Below, piece by piece: positions 38,550 to 49,927 of a DNA stretch of 64,000 bases. A program made the translations under genes and the position numbers. The stretch comes from Ophioceras dolichostomum (taxonomy: Eukaryota; Ascomycota; Sordariomycetes; Magnaporthales; Ophioceraceae). Under the pieces are notes generated by a model. The model saw only the letters and a program-made list of their open reading frames with translations, was not told the origin of the DNA and searched no databases. The stretch's first letter is position 1; each line of letters opens with the position of its first letter. The DNA lies in the NCBI GenBank assembly GCA_003049485.1, contig PYST01000118.1, forward strand, positions 1 to 64,000, given 5' to 3'.

Positions 38550-41457
38550 AAAGATACTTGCAAGGAGCCCGCCCGTGGTATCACTTGCTGCTGTTCTTTC
38601 TAGCTTCCCACTTCCCACCTGGATCCGCTCCCCCCTCTTCCTCTCTTAGCAACGCTCCCGTCACACACCCTGCCGACTTCCAGGTACCACTCCCCCTTCG
38701 TTGTACTCCCCCCAGACACCCCAGACGGTCGCCATCGGCGAGGCCTCGACTGCTCGAGGAGAGGGAGCCACATCGGTCTGATGGTGCATCGCATCTCACA
38801 TTCCCATAATTTGCTTCATCAAATCCCACTGGGGCCCCTCCATGCGTGGCCGATAAGCTGCACTCCCCTCTGTCGTGGACTCGTGGACCTCGTGGGCGAT
38901 CCCTACCTGCGCTGCGTGTGCCTCCTCCACCAGCAGTCCTCAGTCCTCAGTCTTCAGTCTCCAGCTCTCGGTCATCAGTAGTCTTCGGCCTTCCTCGCCT
39001 CTATTCTGTGTGGAAGTCGAGTACAGACGAACTACATAATAAACCACGAGGCACCACCACCACCGCAAACCAGCACCGCCGCCACCACCACCCTGTCCCC
39101 CTCTTGTCCGTTTTTGCTTGCGGTTCCTGCATCTCGCCATCCCCTCCCCTCGCCGTGCTCTCTTTCCCAAACGGTATTCTCGAGTCCAACCAGCAAGCGT
39201 CCAGGGTTCGTCGGAGTGTGCAGCAGCAACATCGCATCACCAAACGCCACCGCCACCGGCTTCACCTTCTCTCACTCATCACATCCCATAATTCCCTTCT
39301 CGGCCTTTTCGGCTTTTTCCTTCTTTGCTTTCTTTCTCCTCGCAACGATATCAGCACTTGGTTCAACCGGTACGAGGGACCCCTGTCGAAGAGCCCAACA
39401 AGTATTCTCGTTGCGAGAGCCGTGGAGACAACAGGAAAGGAGCCAGAAGAAAAGAAGGGAATCACGGCGACGATCGGAAGGAAACGACACTAAGAAACTA
39501 GAAGAAAAGTCTAGTCTCGACTGGCCTACCTCCCTACCACTACTGAGCCTGTCTTGCTTTTTCCCGTAACGGTTGTGGTGCTTCAGCGCTTTGAACCTCG
39601 CCCTCCCACGCCGTCATCCATCCGTCCCCCACTTGGGCTGTTGACTTTCGGTCCTCTTACTTTCTTCACCATCTCCCATCTTCTGGTCGTTGCTCTTTTT
39701 TTGCTTCACAACGCAACTTCAGGGCAGTTTGGAAGCACCAGGGAGCAGAAGCTGAAGCTGAGGGCAACGGATCAGCGGATAAGACAGAAAGAAAGGAAAA
39801 CGAAGCAAGTCGTGACGAGCGAGGGAACTTCCCCAGGCATAATAGTCACCAGACTTCCTACTGTCTACCTCTTCTTCCCATATCACGGCGCCCAACATAT
39901 AAACATCCGGCCGGCCCTTCATACTTCTCGTTTGCCCATCCCCTTTTCCCATCCTCGTGTTTCCCATCTCGCCCGGATATTTTCGCCCGGATATCGAAAG
40001 CGCCCACAGATAAAAAGTGCTTTCGAGGCTTCGGTTCTATCTTCTTCAGACTAGAACGCTTCAGCAGCCCACTAAGGATTGCAGTTGCACGCCAACGTCT
40101 GGACGGCCTGCACGCTCAGAGGCTTTCGACGATCCGCCGACCAGCTCCTTTCCTCTCCTCCATCCTTCTCTTCACCTGCTCGCTAGCTCGTTAGCCTGCG
40201 TCTGTTAGTCTGCTTCGTTAGCTTAGCTTCGCTCGCCGCTACTGGCCTTCTCCATTTTGCCCCTAGAGTCGGACAACCCAACACACGCCGGCCCTGAAGC
40301 ACATATACGTGTTTGAAACTGCAGGAACCGGCCATTGTTCGCCCGGACTTGCACCAACCCTACCGAACCATTGACGAGCTGTCCCTCCCACAACTGGTTC
40401 CCGCCAGAGCCAGGAGAAGGAGAGCCGTCGTTCCCCTTCCCATCTCCCTCATCTCACCTCACCCTTCTTCCAATCTTGCCAAATCCCGACGAAAGCAGTC
40501 CGTATTAGTCACTCGCCTCTCCCCATCCCCCGGTCGTCGCCCTTCTCTATTCGTGGCACTTCTTCCGCCTCAATTTCTTTGTCTTCGGTCTCTGTTATTT
40601 TCCTTGCCAGTCCAGAGCGACCACGCTGAAGCTTTCACCGAAGCTTTGGATTTCTTGTGGGTAAGTTTCGCCACTTCATACAACATACTCCCCATAAACA
40701 CTGCACTTCCGCAGCTTCTTCGCGGCCTAGCTCGCGACGGTCTGGTTTGGTGGTGATACTCACCAGCCTTTCATCGCGTCATCTGTCTGCTCCTTGGGCC
40801 TGGAACCGTGTTGACGCCAAAAAAACTCGGCTTCTATATAGCACTCAGTTTCCCGACCTGCACCCGCGAAAAAACAGGAGCAAACAGGAGTTGGCCGAGC
40901 TTTCGAGCCGCCCCTCCTTGAAGTTGAGCAGCCTGCGTCTTTTCTCATCAGCCTTTTGAGCGCTGCTCCAGCCATTATCTTACTGCTTTCGTTACTATTT
41001 CCTTCCATTTTCGTTTTTACCTCAAATTGCCCTTTTTCTTAATTTTGGCTGGTGTGTGGCACTGAAAAGCTGAAAAGCTGGTGCACTCGCAGACTTTTTG
41101 GGACTCTCAATTTTGCCATCTTGGCTTGGCCCCTGCTTTGCAGCTCTGCAGGCAGGCAGGCACTTGAGTTACCGCAAAGGCTGCAAGTCCTTGGTACCTC
41201 TGGTACCTGAGAAGAGGGGCTAGTTCGCAAGCCTGCAGGCCTGCAGAGGGGAGACGGAGAGAGTGAGAGAGAGAGTTGCTGCTCAAACCCACCTCACGGT
41301 TTGGTTGCATTGAGAAGATCACGCTTTGCCTCTTTCCGAACAGGGGTCCCATCCCACCCCCTCACACCCCCGTCGGACCACCCACGTCGCACCCCTGCAC
41401 TCCCCCTGCACTCCTCTTCCCTGCCCCTGCCCTGTCTCTCCAGACGGTGCAGTAGCC

Positions 41458-41489
41458 CTGGAGCCCTGCTGCCCTGGAGCCCTGCTGCC
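41458..41489 (+). repeat. 16 bp tandem duplication in the C2H2 leader
   Basis: CTGGAGCCCTGCTGCC occurs twice without mismatch, ending 174 bp before the start codon. Confidence 0.95.
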
Positions 41490-41663
41490 GCTAAGCAGTT
41501 CCAGGATCTGCGTCCTGGACTCCCAGGAGTTCGCAGGTTGGAGTTCGCACGCACCACGACGTATAAGTATCGCCGCACCGCACACGCACCGACCCTGTCT
41601 TCGCACTTTGGGTCCCTCGAGCTGCTCGAACAAACAACCATCCACAATCCCCCGCCCAAAGAC

Positions 41664-43541
41664 ATGGAACTCATGGAACTCGTGGATCACGAGCCTGCGG
41701 CTCGTCCATTCCAATGCGATTGGCAGGCCTGCAACAAGGTATGTCGTCGTCGTCGTCACGTCGCCTTCGCCGTGGTCTTGGTTGTTGTCCTCGTCCTCCG
41801 TCGTCCGGTCCCCTCGCCTGCCTGCCTGCCCACGCACCCATGCACCCACTCATTTTTCCTCTCATCGACCCAACAGTCGTCGGCTACCCCGAACTCCCCT
41901 CATGCCCTGCCCTCCTTGACCTGTTGGGACGGCATCAGCAGACGACAGACCCCAACAGACGTCGAGGCGAATGGGGGACACCCACGGACACCCAAACAAA
42001 GTGCCCAGATCACTGACCATTGCACGCCTCCAAACAGAGCTTCAACCGCAAGTCAGACTTGCAAAGGCATTACCGGATACACACCAACGAGAGGCCATAC
42101 TCATGCAACACGCCAGGCTGCGGGAAGAGCTTCATCCAGCGTAGCGCGTTGACCGTCCACATCCGAACACACACCGGCGAGAAGCCACACCAGTGCCAGC
42201 ACATGGGCTGTGGCAAGCGGTTCTCAGATGTCAGTAGCCTGCCTCCCTCTCCTCTCTCCTGTCTTCTGCTGTCTCCCGTCCCCTGTCCTTGAGAGATCAG
42301 TCAAAGCTGACTAGCAGAACAGTCTTCGAGTCTCGCGAGGCATCGTCGGATCCACACTGGGAAGCGTCCATACAAGTGCGCCCACGATGGTTGCCTGAAG
42401 AGGTTCGTATCACCCGTCTCCCTCCTCACTTGAGAAGGGGCTTGAGAAGGGAGTGAACCTCCACCAGACGACCAACCGACTGACCTGTGACCACGTGCGT
42501 CTGGTCTTCGAACGGAACAGCTTCTGCAGGAAGACGACCATGGTCAAGCACCAGCGCCGGTCCCACCAACGCGGCATCCACTCGTCGGAGCTCGACGACT
42601 GCACATCCGAGTCCGGCAGCGAGGACTCGCCATCGACGCCCAAGAGCAGCACGATGCAGTGGCCGCCACAGGGCGTCGCCGTGGCCCACGGCCTCGGCAT
42701 CCACCGCGCCCAGTCCTTCGGCGACTTCGGCCAGCACATGGGCCAGTTCAACATGCAGCAGCAGTTCGGCCACCGGCACAGCGTCTCGGGCGGCCACGAG
42801 TTCCACCCGCATGCCGGCGGGCCGCCACCGCCGCCCTCGGTCCACGACCAGCAAGGGCCACCCCCTCCCAGCCAGGGCCACCCGGGCGTCCACATGCTGC
42901 ACCGCGCGACCAGCATGCCGCAGCACCACCACCAGTACTACGTGACCGAGCAGAACAACCCGGGCGTTGCCACCATGAACCCCAACCCCGTGCCCTCCGC
43001 CCCGCCACTGTACCAGGTGCCCCGCCAGCAGGTCGAGCGCATCGCCGTCGAGATCCCCTACTCGGCCCCGACCATGGCCGGCTCGATCCAGAGCAGCCCC
43101 AGCAGCTTCTCGGCGGGCTCCGGCCGCAGCCCCTCGACGCAGGACGGCTTCTACACGCACCAGTCCGCCCAGGCCGCCACCTTCGCGCTGCAGTCCGCGC
43201 ACGGCGCCGGCGGGTCGCCCGTCGACGGGCAGGCTCCGGGAGGCGGCGGGCCGCAGATGGTCGCGTTCCAGCAGGCCGGTCCCCAGCCGCCGCAGGGGCC
43301 GCCGCCGCAGCAGCAGCACCCGTCGCCGACAGGCCACGACCACCAGTACCAGCCGCCGCCGCCGCCGCAGGGCGAGGAGCAGTGGTACAACGGCGTGCCG
43401 TACCAGCAGCCCGTCGAGGTCGCCACCATCGGCCAGCTGCCCACGTACGGGTCGGGCGTGTACGACCCGTGGGGCGGCCCCAAAATGGAGTTCGAGGACG
43501 CGGGCATTCAGATGCCCAGTGCCCGGATCGAGAACATGTAG
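41664..43541 (+). CDS. C2H2 zinc-finger transcription factor, four fingers
   Basis: Four exons: 41664-41738, 42038-42229, 42323-42402, 42521-43541; introns of 299, 93 and 118 bp, all GT-AG, spliced product 455 aa. The start is the first in-frame ATG after a leader that is open but lacks any other ATG. Splicing restores four tandem C2H2 fingers at about residues 18-40, 48-70, 78-100 and 108-131. Spacing is C-x4-C-x12-H-x3-H in the first three and H-x4-H in the last. Linkers are TNERP, TGEKP and TGKRP, as in Krueppel-type DNA-binding proteins. All three introns lie inside fingers (1, 3 and 4), so correct splicing is needed for DNA binding. After the fingers come an acidic Ser-rich patch (about 137-155) and a long Gln/His/Pro/Gly-rich disordered tail, probably an activation region. 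It should act in the nucleus on unknown targets. The family is recognised with confidence; the regulon is not. Confidence 0.93.
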
Positions 43542-46500
43542 AGAGTCGCCGCCACAGAGTGACCTCTTCAGTTCGATCGATCGATCTTCTTCGGAAGTTC
43601 TTCGGAAGCATCCTTCCGGCCTTCCAAGGCGCGCCCGCGTCCCATAGCAACCGCCTCAGGGTGACGCGGCGCCCTGTGTACCACCATCACCACCACCACG
43701 TCTACCTCCACATGTTTGCATGGCCTCGACATTCGCATTGCCCAAGGCGCTTCTCGGGGCTTTTTTCCTCTTGCATCATCCATCCATCCATTTTTTTCTT
43801 CGGCTGCCTTTTTTTTCTTTCGCTTCTTAGGCGCTCCCTCATCGCCCATTATAATGTCTTTCTTTTAGGTCCGCAACGACGACGACGACGGCCTGTGTAC
43901 CATCATGTTTCCTTCCATTCCTTTTGCATATGCTCTTTTTTCCCCCTTGTTGCTCCCAACACCCCATACTTTTTTGTTTTCGGCACATAAACCGTTAATC
44001 CGTCGTCGATCATCTTGCCCCCCCCCTCGTTGACAGCCGAAAGACCAGAAACAGAGAAAAGAGAGGGCAGGGTGATACCCCGTGGCGGGCGGTGGGTGCC
44101 TTGATCGACGATAATCACGACGGGCTGCAACGGGACCGACGTTGATCATAGTACCACCGACCCGACCTTGCCTTTCTCCATATCTTGTGTAATCTCCCAT
44201 GTCTCCGTACATATTCCTCAGCAACATACCCCCTTCCCTTTTTGACTTGACTTGCCTCGCACCCAATTTCTATTCTTGCCATTTCCCGATTTTCGTTCGT
44301 TCTTGTTTTGGCTTCGTTTGGTGAGAGCGAGAGAAAAGCGAAGATGAGAAAGACAAATACAAGAGAGAAGAGAGAGGGAGGGGAAACGTGAAGAAGCTGG
44401 CGGCGTCTTTTTCTTTCTCGGTCGAGTGCGCCAACACAAATAACACCCAAAAGCGTCTCTTCCGGATCTCCGCCGTCGATTTTGTCCATGTCATCGATGG
44501 CTCGCGGAGTCGATCGGTCGGTCGTCTCCCCATTTCTTTTTTCTCCCCTATCCCCCTGCCTCTTCTTTCATCATCAGCCTGTCCTATCTGGCCCCTCCTC
44601 TTTCTTTCCAATTATTCTTTCTTTTCTTTTTTTTCTTTTCATTATGTGTCCCCTTCCCTTCATCATCTTCTTCTCGGAAAGAGGGGGCGCGGCTCCTGAA
44701 ACCACGATGAACAGAAAAACGAGAAAAAAGGAACGAATCGGAAAACAAGGAACCGGAAAAAACATCGAAAGGGTCGCTCCGTGCCGCCTGTCTGTCCCTC
44801 CCTCATGGGGACGGCGGACGGACCATCAGGGTTGATGAGCTCGACGACGATGGTGGGATGATGATTGGAGATGGATGATGCGAGAACACGACTGCACGTG
44901 AGGATGGGCATTTGCATCATAATGTCTCGGGGGAGGCATGGAAGAGGGGGGAAGAGTGGAAGTAGGGACTCGAAGCTCAGGGGGGCGGGGCTCTTTTCTC
45001 TCCTTTGTATATGGTGGAAGGAAGGGATTCAATGAGTTCCCATCACAAAAAACTCAGTTACGAAGACCACTGACTTGAACGGCCGACCAATTTTCTTCTC
45101 TCCTTTCTGTCCTCTTTTGTCTTTTCGACACTTGTCTTTCCTTATTTTTGCTTTGGCTGTTGCCGCGCGCTTGGGTGGATGATGATTATGCTCATCGGGT
45201 GGAGGGAGGTGTGCAAGGAACCAAAAAAGGGGGTGCTGATGGTTGGGATGAAATATGTTTCTCCTTAATGTCGACGCGGAAGGGGGGTTGGGACCAGGGA
45301 AAGAAAAGGGGTATGGAGGAAGGGAGGGGAGGTAGAGAGAGTGAGAGAGCGAGGAAGGTGAAGGGGAATAGAGAGGGCAGAGTGCCGGGCACTTGCGCCT
45401 GTGCTTCCTGTCCTCTCCTCCCCAATTCCTGTGTATCAACATATCAGAGATCGTCGAGAAATCGGGCGGTGGCGGTCAGCGTACCATGCTTGTCTTTTTC
45501 CTTTTCGTCTTCTCATTGCGTTATCCTCATCGTGCTTTCACTTTTCCCTTTTCTAGTTATCAGGCAGCGACGACCGTCGTAGGGGGGCGGACAGGGGGAG
45601 GAACTCATGTACTTGTAGCTCGAGGAGGATCCGATAGTAGGTAGGGAGGGAGACAAGGGACGGGACCAAATGGCAGAGGGCGGCGCTCCATATGGCTGGA
45701 GACCTCTAAGTAGCACATATCTAGTAACAATTAAAAAGTTGAATATCTCATGAACAAGAAGAGAGAAGATAAGTCCACGCTTCGGGATGCTATGTTTCGA
45801 AACGAAGGAAGGGAGAGAGAGGAAGGAACCTGAAGGAGGAAAAAGGAAGAAAACGAAAAAGAAAAAGGGGGAAGTGGGCGATTTTGTTGCAACGACGTTG
45901 GACTGGACCGGCCGGGCTGGCCGTTGTCGATGTGGAGCTCTCATCGTACAGTCGGCCCCCATCGCAAACGGGAGACGCACCTGCCGAACTTTCTGTGCCT
46001 CCTTCCCGTGGCAGAGCGACTGTGCCTCAAACGGCATATGACGTTCTTTTTGGGGGCCGGCGGCAGTTTTTCGTTCCTGCGTGCCTGCCTGGGTCGCCGG
46101 AATATGGCCCGCTCTGAGACGTCGAGAGGAACTCAAGACAGATTCCCGTTAGATCTCGCGACAGTTATTCCCTGTGTATTTCCCAGGTTTGAGATTGACA
46201 CACACGGCGATGCTGGGTACCTAGGTGGTAGCTAAGGGTTGGAAATGATTGGAAGGGAAAGAAAAAAGAAGCGGAAGGAAGTAAAAGAGAAAGCAGCATT
46301 TGGGCGAGAAGAGAGAAGTGCTGTGGAAAATTTGAAAGACGGAGGGGGGTTGACGAAATATGCAAGCGAGGAATAATAAGGACACGGAGGCTCTTGGTGC
46401 GGATGATAACCTGCATATGAGAGAGAAAAGGTCTTCCAAACTTTCCTCCGCGCTCGCCATCGTGGCTTAGATCTTCGACTCGTCTCGGCCTCGGCCTGGC

Positions 46501-48056
46501 TTTGGTTGCGTGGTGGGAAGATGCGGGACAATAACGATGCGTAAACGCCCGAAATGCCCCGAGACGATCCCCCTCCATCCACCCTCCTCTCTCGTATGTC
46601 CGTTCAGCACCGTTAAAGACGCGCCGACGTGAGTCCGGAACCAGTGGTCCGGGGGTGCATCGACCTACGTTTTCGCTCGAATCTTATATCCCAACGTAAC
46701 GAATGTAAACGAATGCAAACACTGCCATATATGAACACTAACCGGGTTGCTAGTTGCCACGCCTCATGGACGGCATACACAGAGTAATAGGAGGAGCATG
46801 ACAGACATGATAGTCCTCCGTACAGAGGAAGGCCCACAAAGATTCGGTTCGGCGGCTGGCGATGATGATCTTGACAATCCCGTCTTCCAACGACGATGCA
46901 ATCTTGGTTAAAATCTCGCCCAAGCTTTTTTTCTGGTGATGGGATGAGGAAATATGGCCGTTTATGCCGTGCCGTGCCCCTCCTCCTAGGCTCTTTCTTG
47001 CCCTCCACCTACCGTATCCCCATCCCCACCAACCAGGCAGCACCACCCAGTTCCCCAACAATCAGTTCCCCAACCCACGGCGGCTATGCCCGCCCAATGA
47101 CCAGGAACGAGGGACGGGATGAAAAGGGGCACGGTGATGAATGAGCACGCGCCAATACACACACGGCCTGAGAAACCGTTGTTCCGTTTGCGACGGCGAC
47201 AGGCCGGCAACAGGATGGCAGCGACAAGGGAGGAGCGATATTTTCACTGTTGAGAAAGGAGTCGATATTTCTTCAAACCCAATATTTCTTCAAACTCAAA
47301 AAAATGATAACCTTCATCTCTATAAAATATCAGCTGCTCCTGGGCGTGCGGATATCCATCCCTTGGGATATAGAGAAAGGGAGGCGGTGAGAGGAATGAC
47401 TGGCCGGCAACGTCAAGCATCAAAATTCGGAAAAACACAACCGGATGAGCCCATGTCCATCGAGGTCCAGGGACTTCGGACCGCCGTAAACGGTGAACGG
47501 CGACCCAACAGTCTCTCGACTCCGGTCCCCCGCAGCGTCATCTGTTGCTTCACCCCGATCGTCTCCACGGTAACTGATCAAGGTTCGTCCCATCGATTCT
47601 TCAACCAGCGGACCCCTGAACTGACAAAGGGCGAGACCATTCTTTTTGACCTCGTATAAGGGAATGTCTATGAAATCCTGACCATTTATTGACAGTTTCT
47701 CTGTCTACGCTACTGAACTGAAAGATGACTCCCTTTTTGAGTTGTTTGATTGTAGATTTTCGGCTTGTGAGCGCTGAAGAATGGCCGAGGCCACCTCAGG
47801 CAGGAGCTAAGCTTGGGATCTGGCCAGCCAGTTGAGCCTCGGCTTGGGTTTCCCCCGCAATCCTACAAACCACGGCACAGCAATGTCTCACCGTCACCCA
47901 TCATGTACAACTACCACGAGAAGAGATTTGGCGGACTTCAAAGGTCATCAGAAAGGAGCATTGCCCGGCCTGTTGCCAATGATTGATACCTAGGTGTAGC
48001 TGAAGACAGACAACGCACGCCCTCACACCCCTCTGATTCATACGTGAATTTCGAAT
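43542..48056. other. Spacer between C2H2 factor and SDR; no gene recognised
   Basis: The first kilobase is pyrimidine-rich and probably contains the 3' UTR of the C2H2 gene. Further on there are purine tracts (about 45290-45380, 45790-45880), TACCTAGGTG sites at 46218 and 47987, and a 17 bp tandem repeat next to a TATAAAA (47265-47327). The SDR promoter should lie in the last few hundred bases. A 172-codon frame at 47141-47659 has no family signature. Confidence 0.6.
47265..47327 (+). promoter_or_regulatory. 17 bp tandem repeat next to a TATA box
   Basis: ATATTTCTTCAAACCCA (47265-47281) is repeated with one mismatch at 47282-47298, and TATAAAA follows at 47321-47327. It is 730 bp before the SDR start, so either the SDR has a long leader, or an unidentified transcript starts here. 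Confidence 0.35.
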
Positions 48057-49250
48057 ATGTCCAGCAAAGGGTCCAGCCCAGGCGGCGGCGGCTCCGACGG
48101 CAGCATCCCCGTGATCACAAAAGTCGCGCCAGAATCAACCGAACCAAGGACAAAGGGGAAAGTTGTTATCATAACCGGTATGTTTGTTGTTTGTTTGTGT
48201 TTTTATTCGTTCTATAAACATCCTGCAGCAGCTGGTGATTTCACCACCAAGGCTATGCGAAGAATGAAAGTTCTAGATGCTCGATGGTGCCATCGCATCG
48301 ATGAACGAAGACAATGATGACTTACAACCAACCACCTACTCTCCCCCCAAAGGCGCCAACTCGCCCATGGGAATCGGGCTGGCTTCAGCTCACCAGTTCG
48401 CCCAGAACGGCAGCCGAGCCGTGTACCTCTGCGACTATGACAACTCGCACCTGGAGGCGCACGAGCGGGACATGCAGGCTCGCTTCCCGGGGGTCGACGT
48501 GCACGTCAGACGGCTCGACGCCGCCGACGAGGCCGCCATCCGGGAGGTGGTCGCGCACGCCGTCAGCACGTACGGCCGCCTGGACGTCTTTTTCGCCAAC
48601 GCCGGCATCACGGGGCCGTACGCGTCGTTCCAGGACGTTGACCAGGAGGATTTCATGCAGACCTTGAGAGTCAACACTTTGGGGTACAGACATATATCCC
48701 TTCTTACTGGGGCACTCTACTAGGTACTCTTAAGGTGATCAATCGATACACACACTGACACTGATCACAATAACAATCTCCCACCCCATCCAGCCCATTC
48801 CTCGCAGCAAAGCACGCCGCGCCAGCAATGCAAAAGATCTCATCCACCAAGCCCGCCCCAGGCGGCAGCATCATAATGACGGCTTCGGTGGCCGGCCTCC
48901 GCTCCAACGCGGGCTCGACCCCTTACTCGGCGTCGAAAGCGGCCGTGGTCTCGATGGCGCAGACGATGTCCTTCCAGCTGGCGGGCACCAACGTGCGCGT
49001 CAACGCCATCTGCCCGGGTCTGATCGAGACGGGCATGACGGCTCCCCTGTTCGTCGCCGCGCGGGCGCGCAGCACGGAACGCAAGATCGGCCAGCTGAAC
49101 CCGCTCGGCCGGTACGCGCACGCCGACGAGGTGGCGCGCGTGGCGCTGTTCTTGGGCAGCGACGAGAGCAGCTATGTCAATGGGCAGGCTTGGGCTGTTG
49201 ATGGGGGGCTGAGCGCGGGTCATCCTTTTGTTAGGGGGAAGCTGGCTTGA
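48057..49250 (+). CDS. Short-chain dehydrogenase/reductase (classical SDR)
   Basis: Three exons: 48057-48177, 48353-48683, 48794-49250; introns of 175 and 110 bp with GT-AG ends, giving 302 aa. The Rossmann motif T40-G-A-N-S-P-M-G-I-G49 is rebuilt only by splicing intron 1, which supports the model. Other landmarks are the NAG motif (residues 123-125), N148 of the catalytic tetrad, S182, and Y195-x3-K199. An Asp (D68) follows the second beta strand, which in classical SDRs usually means NAD(H) rather than NADP(H). The C-terminal end has the usual strand leading to VNGQAWAVDGG. There is no signal peptide or membrane segment, so a cytosolic or mitochondrial oxidoreductase is likely. The family is very broad and the substrate cannot be inferred. 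It sits alone, without biosynthetic partners, and converges on the membrane-protein gene downstream. Confidence 0.93.
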
Positions 49251-49927
49251 AGCAACTTGGATGTGACGAGACGGCTTGTTGGTGGAAAGGATACATGTGT
49301 GGGTTGGAATACTACTTAGGTACCTACGTAGGTAAGTGAGTGCTTGGCCAGGCTTAATGCTGGGTATTCCATCTACCAAGACTACATCTGCTGCTGCTGC
49401 TAACGACGTCCTCCTGCTCTGCTCTGCTAGCTAGCAAAAGCCAGTGACAAAGAGGTGGTGGTATCTAACTAGTAATACTACTACTACTACTATTTTGTTG
49501 TTTTGTTCGCCGTGTGGTATCCCGAAAGTCCATTCGTTGCTCCCATGACCGCCCTCCCCTCCTGTCCTCCTTCCCTGTCGATGGCCCGCCTGAGTCCAAA
49601 CACCCCTCCTTTCTCTCCTCCACCCTCCTCCCATTAGGTATAACCCCCCCCCNNNNNNNNNNNNNNNNNNNNNNNNNNNNNNNNNNNNNNNNNNNNNNNN
49701 NNNNNNNNNNNNNNNNNNNNNNNNNNNNNNNNNNNCAGTAGGTCTAGACCTTCTTGGCCAAAGCCTATTATCCTACCTAGGTACTCGCAAGAATCTAAGC
49801 ATCATAGACATATTAAGCCCATAGAAAGACCCAAGAGGGGGGAAAAAATATCAAATCATCTCGTTCGTCACCCTACCAACCGCCTCCTCTCCAACCAAGT
49901 CAAGGGACCCACTTCTTAAACCCCCTT
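49251..49927. other. Convergent 3' spacer between SDR and membrane-protein genes, with assembly gap
   Basis: Contains both 3' ends, a 12 bp palindrome ACCTACGTAGGT (49322-49333), CTA repeats (about 49477-49493), the N gap and a TACCTAGGTA at 49774-49783. No frame of interest. Confidence 0.8.
49653..49735. other. Assembly gap (83 N) after a poly-C run
   Basis: N characters fill 49653-49735 directly after nine C. True length and content are unknown. Confidence 0.99.

Larger units (their letters stand above)
37601..41663 (+). promoter_or_regulatory. Pyrimidine-rich upstream region and putative long 5' leader of the C2H2 factor
   Basis: From about 37.6 kb to the ATG at 41664 the + strand is rich in C and T, as in fungal promoters and 5' leaders read in that direction. 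There are many short upstream frames and a consensus donor GTAAGT at 40661 that could start a leader intron. A perfect 14 bp inverted repeat lies at 38503-38549, and a 16 bp tandem duplication (CTGGAGCCCTGCTGCC) at 41458-41489. The frame before the ATG is open to 41301 but has no ATG, so it is not coding. The transcription start cannot be read from the sequence. Confidence 0.5.

Noticed and set aside
42426..43650. Two antisense frames of about 300 codons over the C2H2 gene
   Set aside because: Antisense shadows produced by high GC at third positions; no motifs.
42659..43990. 443-codon + strand frame overlapping exon 4 of the C2H2 gene
   Set aside because: It is a shifted-frame shadow in GC-rich coding DNA, Arg/Ala/Pro-rich and without domains; the C2H2 frame is supported by four fingers.
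48277..48723. Alternative SDR start inside intron 1, reading through intron 2
   Set aside because: It loses the Thr-Gly start of the cofactor motif; splicing at 48178/48353 and 48684/48794 restores the full SDR fold.
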